A stretch of 36,467 bases of DNA. Source: Ettlia oleoabundans (lineage: Eukaryota; Chlorophyta; Chlorophyceae; Chlamydomonadales). Positions within the stretch are counted from its first letter, which is position 1, and the number at the start of each line of letters is the position of its first letter. Position numbers and translations under genes: made by a program. The notes under the pieces are model-generated. The model was not told the DNA's origin and did no database searches. It saw nothing but the letters and a program-made list of their open reading frames with translations. Where the stretch lies: NCBI GenBank assembly GCA_019693395.1, contig JAAMXP010001856.1, positions 1-36,467 on the forward strand. The letters run 5' to 3'. Positions 32,101-36,467 of the stretch are shown here, in pieces.

Positions 32101-34073
32101 AGGTTGGTAACGTGACATGCTGGGTATAATGTGGGGCAGGCAAAGGGCGTTTTTGCAAGAGGGATACAGACGCGCAATGCATGCTGTTGGGATCTGTGTC
32201 GCACTGTGGGAGGCATTAAAAGGGTGTCCTGTTCCTCAGGAATCCTGCAGCAACTGCCAGCAGGTCCCACTCAACGGCCCCTGCCTTCCGATATCTCTGA
32301 CCCGTGCCTTACTTACCAGGCAATGAAGCTGTTGGAACCGGCCTGTAGTTCTGCTCCCACCACCACACAACAAGTCCTTGCCAGAAACACAACAACAACG
32401 ATCGCCCTGCACCACTCACGTGTGTATTTCGGCAGGCCGATGGGGGTCTTTGTGGAAGGCTTGTCTAGTAACAACAGGGCGATGTCGTTGTTGGAGTTAT
32501 CATTCACATAGCCCGTCACAAACTTGGGGTGAACCACAGTCTTCACCACCGTGCGCAGCTGGTAGCTGCCGCGCCCATCGCTGGACCGCAGATAGCCCCC
32601 AATGCGAACCTGCACAGCAAAGCACACAAAGCACAGCAACGGGCACTTCATAGCACGACATGTGTTGCATATCAGCAGGCTTGCTTGTCTGGGCCGCCGC
32701 AGGCAGCATGCTGCAGCTTCCTGGTTGCATTAGACTGCCACCGGCCATTCCAGCTGCAGTGATCCCCAATGATGTGTACGCAGGCAATGTGCAACCAGCA
32801 AGCCAGCAGGTCAGCCAGTAAGCCACCCAGCAAGCCAGCCAGCGACTGATCTCACCAGAGGGCTGTAATACTCCTTTGGCAGGTTCTTGCCCGTGTTTGG
32901 GTTCCGCACACAGCTGGCAGACGTCTGTGCGGCAAAATAGAGGAATGCGGGGCAGGCAGAGGCAGGCGGGATGGATCAATGCGGCAGCAGCAACCATTGA
33001 GTTGAGATCTGCAATCTGACACCCAGCTGCAGCTGTTCAGGGGTAGCAGGCCGCCCTGCCTCACTCCCCAGCGCAGCCAGGAAGAGAGGATACTGCCCAG
33101 TTCAGGTGTGAGGCACCGCACAGCATGCAAGCGCTGGCTCTCACCATCACAACCGACTCATCAATGAGTGCGCCTGCACCAGCATTGCAGGCAACAGAGC
33201 AAGATTGGTTTACAACCCCCCAGCAAGGCTGGATAACCGAGGCAAATGCCGTTTTCATTCTGAACCCCCCAGCAAGGCTGGGCACCCCAGGCAAAGGCCG
33301 TTGCATTATGAGAATGTTGATCATGCTCAGCCAACCATCCAATGGTCTGTAGAAAGCATGACGGCTGGCAGGCAAGGTGGTGATAGGGATGGCTCAGCAC
33401 AGTAGCCTCCTCGTCTCACCCATGCAGAAGTGCCAGTTACCCTTTCCATCGTTGGCACGCAGGGAAACCACCCAGGGGTGCCTGCAGGCAGCATACAATC
33501 AGGCACGTACGCCAATCCCTGTTAGGAATACCTTAAGAAAAGCGTAATCCTTGCCTAATAGAAAGGGCGCGGCGGTTGCCTAAAAGAAACTGGCAACTGG
33601 CCGCACAGGCCCCCTGATGTCAGCATGCTGGTCTGACAGTGTGTCAATCACGCTGCGGCAGCCTAGCTTGCCTGTTTCTGGGAGCGTTGTAACCGTTTAC
33701 AATGCTCGCTTGCACGCCATCATCTTGCAGCATGTCTCTGCAGTCATAGCAACCCCAAAGTCCCGACTTGTCATTTCCAAATTGTGGGCAGGCAAGGCAT
33801 CAACTCATTTGGAATGCACACACCGCTGGCAGCTTCATTGGCCTCAAACAAGTTGTTTTATTCAGAACAGCCCTGTCAACAGCGGAGCTTGAAAGTAAAG
33901 AAGGGGAAGCTTGCAGGCGTAATTGCTGAATGCCGGCAGCAGGTTGGCGGCAGCCGGCTGCCAAGTGCTGGCGGGCGCCTCTGCCAGGTTCGGCACAAAG
34001 TTCAACTGCACCTGGCATGACAGAGGACAACCGCCGCTGCTAGTAGAAGCAGGGCCACGCAGTGCTGCCCCAT
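29159..34073 (-). CDS. Secreted trypsin-fold pseudoprotease with C-terminal vWFD-like domain
   Basis: Fifteen exons: 34073-34012, 33737-33672, 33481-33420, 33173-33145, 32924-32856, 32609-32420, 32061-31961, 31645-31501, 31275-31138, 31027-30944, 30734-30658, 30431-30369, 30101-30020, 29748-29669, 29395-29159; their sum (1485) is in frame, 494 residues. Exon 1 is a signal peptide (MGQHCVALLLLAAAVVLCHA). The S1 fold starts at Ile33 (IVNGYNAPRNRHPWVVSL); HFCMGALIDESVVMTSASC aligns with the His57 loop but has Ser77 for His; Asp138 is kept in NNDIALLLLD; GACWGDGGAP has Gly256 for Ser195. Cys pairs 62/78, 204/237 and 252/283 match chymotrypsin. The fold ends DVAALRRWIDITV. WGDPNVLGFDGSRF (317-330) and RLGGVLGRTF (463-472) suggest a vWFD/root-cap-like domain. 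Intron 2 is GC-AG. It probably binds rather than cuts; ligand unknown. Confidence 0.85.
33214..33310. repeat. Two-copy 49-bp direct repeat in pseudoprotease intron 3
   Basis: AACCCCCCAGCAAGGCTGG and AGGCAAA(T/G)GCCGTT recur at a 49-base period (copies start at 33214 and 33263). Each copy holds CCAGC-AAG-GCTGG, a small perfect hairpin. Confidence 0.75.
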
Positions 34074-34786
34074 GGTTCTGCAACATGTGGCCGCACAGCG
34101 GTGGTATGTTGGGCTATACGGGCGCACCGCAAGTCATTTACACCTTGTGGTAGCCACGCGAACGCTTTTATCGCCTTTGGCAGCGACAGGGCCGCTGGGA
34201 CTGGTGTAGATGTGAGATGCCGCGGACCGCACCTGGACTCAACCGGTTGCTTTAAAAGCCGTTTACACTGCCATTACAAGGTGAGTGATGCACGTAACGG
34301 AGTGACCTTTGCAAGTATGGCTGCTCGTCGCCCGAGGGCCGGAGCTGGAAGCAAGGCCAGAGCTGTTGTCTCAATATGTCCAACAGACGTTGCAAAGTTG
34401 TCGGGTAAATCGCGACCAGCCAGCTGACACCTCGCCACCGGCCGAGACTGCTGGTGCCAACGAGGCTGCGGGCATGTCAGCTTCCCAAAAATGTTTGGCT
34501 TTTGTCAGAGCTTTGCCGGAGCGGGTGCGCCCGGGAGGTTAGCAGCGAGGCGGTGCGGGCCAGGTAGGGCAGGCGGTCCAAGCGATACCTAGCGGTAGCG
34601 CCAGCGGCCGCACAAGCAGCAGGGCATGGTGTCACTGACAATATTTACAGCGGAGGTGCATGTGGACAGGCTCTGACTCTGCACGATACAAACCATTATG
34701 TACAAGCAGGGTGGCAAGCACAACAGTCAGCCTGCCGTGTTATGACCAATCACAGAGCCGACGCCGGAGCCGACGCCAGAGCTGCC
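34074..34786. promoter_or_regulatory. Spacer between CCT2 and the pseudoprotease gene
   Basis: Holds the CCT2 3' UTR with a TGTAA (34645-34649, minus) and then the pseudoprotease promoter. A TTTTAAAG element on the minus strand near 34253-34259, about 180 bases before the ATG, is a possible TATA-like box. No coding sequence is supported on either strand. Confidence 0.45.
34645..34649 (-). terminator. TGTAA poly(A) signal of CCT2
   Basis: Reads TTACA on the plus strand, TGTAA on the coding strand, about 140 bases after the CCT2 stop codon. Confidence 0.6.
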
Positions 34787-36051
34787 TCACACTCCCTCGC
34801 GCTGCCGTGGTGCCGCCTTAATTATGTCGTCCACCCGCAGGATCATCTCTGCTGCCTCTGTCGCACTCAGCAGAGCCGCATGCTTGACTTTGAACGACTC
34901 AAAGATGCCCAGCTGCAGCGAAGAGTGGGGTGGCAGGGGGGTTGTCATCAGCCAGAGGCACTGTGGGAACACAGGCAGCAGCAGACACGATGGAAGGGAA
35001 GAAAGATTTTGCCCGTGTACAACAAACAGGAGGGCATTGCGGCAACCCCAAAGGTCCAGTGCTATCGAGACGAGGTATCCAACAAACATGTCGCCCGCTT
35101 TCATGAGCAAGCATGCCGCCCCGCCAGCTGCAGCAGAGGTCCGCCAAGCGAAATGTGGTGGCTGCTGGAATGGCACCGATGTGATGATGGCACGGTTCGT
35201 TGAACGATCAGGGAGCTCTTTCCAAGCCTGCCAGGCCGTCAAGGTGCCAGGCACATCGAGGAAACTGCCAAGGGGCCGGGGGACAGGCGTTTCAGCGCAC
35301 CTGCTGCATATCACCCACTCCACCAGTGAGCACGTCCACGCCCGCTGTGGCGCTATCAGGGTTTGCTGCATGCGCCGCCCGCATCTGAGACACTACCTCT
35401 GCAGAATCCAGGCCTGCAGAAATAAGGTATGAACACAAGTTGTGGGAGCTGCCAAGTCAGGTGGAAGTTGGGGACGGCAAACAACCTAAGCAAAAAGGAT
35501 GGTTGGCCAGGTAGATAGCCCAGCAAAAGGAAGGCAGGCTAGTTGAATCAGGGGAGCAGCATGGTGCAACCACAACAATCTAGCCCACCTGCATTGTCGC
35601 AGATGATTGTGGGTATCTGGCGCAGTGCACGTGCGAACGCCGCCATGGCTAGGCTTCTCTTGCCGGGGGTGCGGGCTGCCAGGTCATCAACCACCCGTGC
35701 CATCTGCAGCCACTTGGCAAGGAAGAAGGTAAAAGAAAAGTTTGGGGGGGAGAGGGGGGCATGCCACAGCAGCAGCGAAGCACATCGGCGGATCACCCCT
35801 TCTTCAGCAACCGGTTCTAGTTTGTCAATGGCAGCCCACAGCAGATCCCAGCAAAACATCCGACCCGCTTCTGGCAATGCCCTGACTGTTTTGCGGTTGT
35901 CACTCAGGCTGAGCAGCAGGTCGTGCCCCCGCCCGCACCTGCGTCTCCGCCCAGCCGCCGCCGTAGATGACCCGGCTGTCCTGCACCGTCTGACTCAGCA
36001 CGCATAGCGCGTCATGAAGGGAGCGCTCCGCCTCATCCAGCACGTGCTGGC
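34787..36051 (-). CDS. CCT2: Chaperonin CCT/TRiC subunit beta, C-terminal part, partial
   Basis: One of eight subunits of the cytosolic chaperonin that folds actin, tubulin and many WD proteins. Four exons are visible: 36051-35939, 35703-35589, 35413-35301, 34924-34787, covering about the last 160 of roughly 530 residues. [20 protein letters not shown] and [13 protein letters not shown] match the equatorial domain; [39 protein letters not shown], and [20 protein letters not shown] follow, ending [18 protein letters not shown]. The segment aligns to human CCT2 without gaps over the exon 36051-35939/35703 junction. The conserved GGGCSE motif reads GGGWAE here, a Cys-to-Trp change. A 416-base intron stretch fills the rest of the window to its right edge, where I could not find the preceding exon. 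Confidence 0.95.
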
Positions 36052-36467
36052 CTGTGGGAAGGGGCAGACAGTACAATGTGGAGGGCTTGTATGCATAGCC
36101 CACTCAAAAGTGTAAAAGCAAGCGATCAAGGGGATGGGCTGAAAGTACCTGGGTTGGAAAGGAAGCTTTCCTTTAACCCAGGCACAAAGGCAGATACTTC
36201 AGCACGGTGCTTGCCAAGGCCTGCCTCGAACCCGTGCCCTCCACCTTGCAGGCGATATGAGCCAAACCGCAGCCAGCCCACCACTACCACTCAATGTGGT
36301 ACAGACGCAGACTGGCTTCCTTGACTTGCAGGCCCCACCATGACCGACCAAGCAACTCCCCTGGGTGCAGCATCACAACCTCTCTCACCCCTTCCCCACA
36401 GATCGGCCAGCTCATACACAACTGGCACCCACATACAGAGCGCGGCCCCCCCTGCGCGCCCCCCCCC
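36052..36467 (-). other. CCT2 intron to the right edge, with an imperfect palindrome
   Basis: No CCT2 exon is recognisable between 36052 and the end. A 35-base imperfect palindrome lies at 36148-36182 (CCTGGGTT ... AACCCAGG arms). The window ends in a C run, so this may be close to a contig end. Confidence 0.55.

Noticed and set aside
32317..32350. Possible small exon of the pseudoprotease (LQAGSNSFIAW) with good GTAAGT donor
   Set aside because: Phase fits on its 5' side, but it breaks the frame into the next exon and would duplicate the segment before GWG. Skipping it joins exon 6 to exon 7 in phase and gives LPKYTPKPKMPLRAMSGLFAVGWG. It could still be an alternative exon.
32000..33500. 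An active trypsin-like protease gene
   Set aside because: The exons that fit in phase replace both His57 and Ser195, and no alternative exon with TAAHC or GDSGGP was found on the minus strand.
36195..36245. GGGTTCGAGGC on the minus strand, like a tRNA B box
   Set aside because: The flanking bases do not form a T stem and no A box or acceptor stem is visible upstream.

Overview
The window looks like nuclear DNA of a unicellular green alga (Chlorophyta, most likely a Trebouxiophyceae/Chlorella-type or related lineage). It is intron-dense, with GTGCGT/GTGAGT donors and TGCAG acceptors. Several genes are of plant type: plastid KAS III, an MKP1-type phosphatase with a gelsolin-like segment, and plant-type ceramide glucosyltransferase. 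Proteins carry poly-Q and Ala/Pro insertions, and some genes have TGTAA poly(A) signals. No prokaryotic gene, tRNA, rRNA, CRISPR array or transposon was found. I resolved eleven genes exon by exon by checking splice signals, reading phase and conserved motifs by eye.

Layout, left to right. (1) 304-4900, minus: coatomer beta' (COPB2), the first ~411 codons in 15 exons, running off the left edge. (2) 5210-6279, plus: translation initiation factor eIF1, divergent from COPB2 over a 309-bp spacer. (3) 7256-10096, minus: plastid 3-ketoacyl-ACP synthase III. (4) 10890-12716, minus: RAD6-like ubiquitin-conjugating E2, with a one-base frameshift in exon 3. (5) 13323-14499, plus: small Lys-rich protein of unknown function. 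(6) 14998-18174, plus: tRNA adenosine deaminase TAD1/ADAT1 with large low-complexity insertions. (7) 18676-22852, minus: ceramide glucosyltransferase (GT21), interrupted by a 321-base N gap. (8) 23155-26460, minus: MKP1-like dual-specificity phosphatase. (9) 26688-28451, minus: METTL18/HPM1-type protein-histidine methyltransferase. (10) 29159-34073, minus: secreted trypsin-fold protein lacking catalytic His and Ser, fused to a GDPxxxGFDG (vWFD/root-cap-like) domain. (11) 34787-36051, minus: C-terminal part of chaperonin CCT subunit beta, running off the right edge.

Most genes are housekeeping (vesicle coat, translation start, fatty-acid initiation, ubiquitination, tRNA editing, chaperonin), so the window is a gene-dense euchromatic stretch and not a dedicated gene cluster. 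Genes 7-11 are five tandem minus-strand genes.

The strongest candidate for something undescribed is gene 10: a 494-residue, 15-exon predicted secreted pseudoprotease. It keeps the chymotrypsin disulfide framework and the catalytic Asp, but has Ser for His57 and Gly for Ser195. A second notable signal is a concentration of GC-AG introns: four well-supported cases in about 67 introns, all with AG|GCAAG donors. Other points of note are the E2 frameshift, a CTGC microsatellite that serves as a splice-acceptor pyrimidine tract, and an ORF whose stop overlaps the KAS III start codon.
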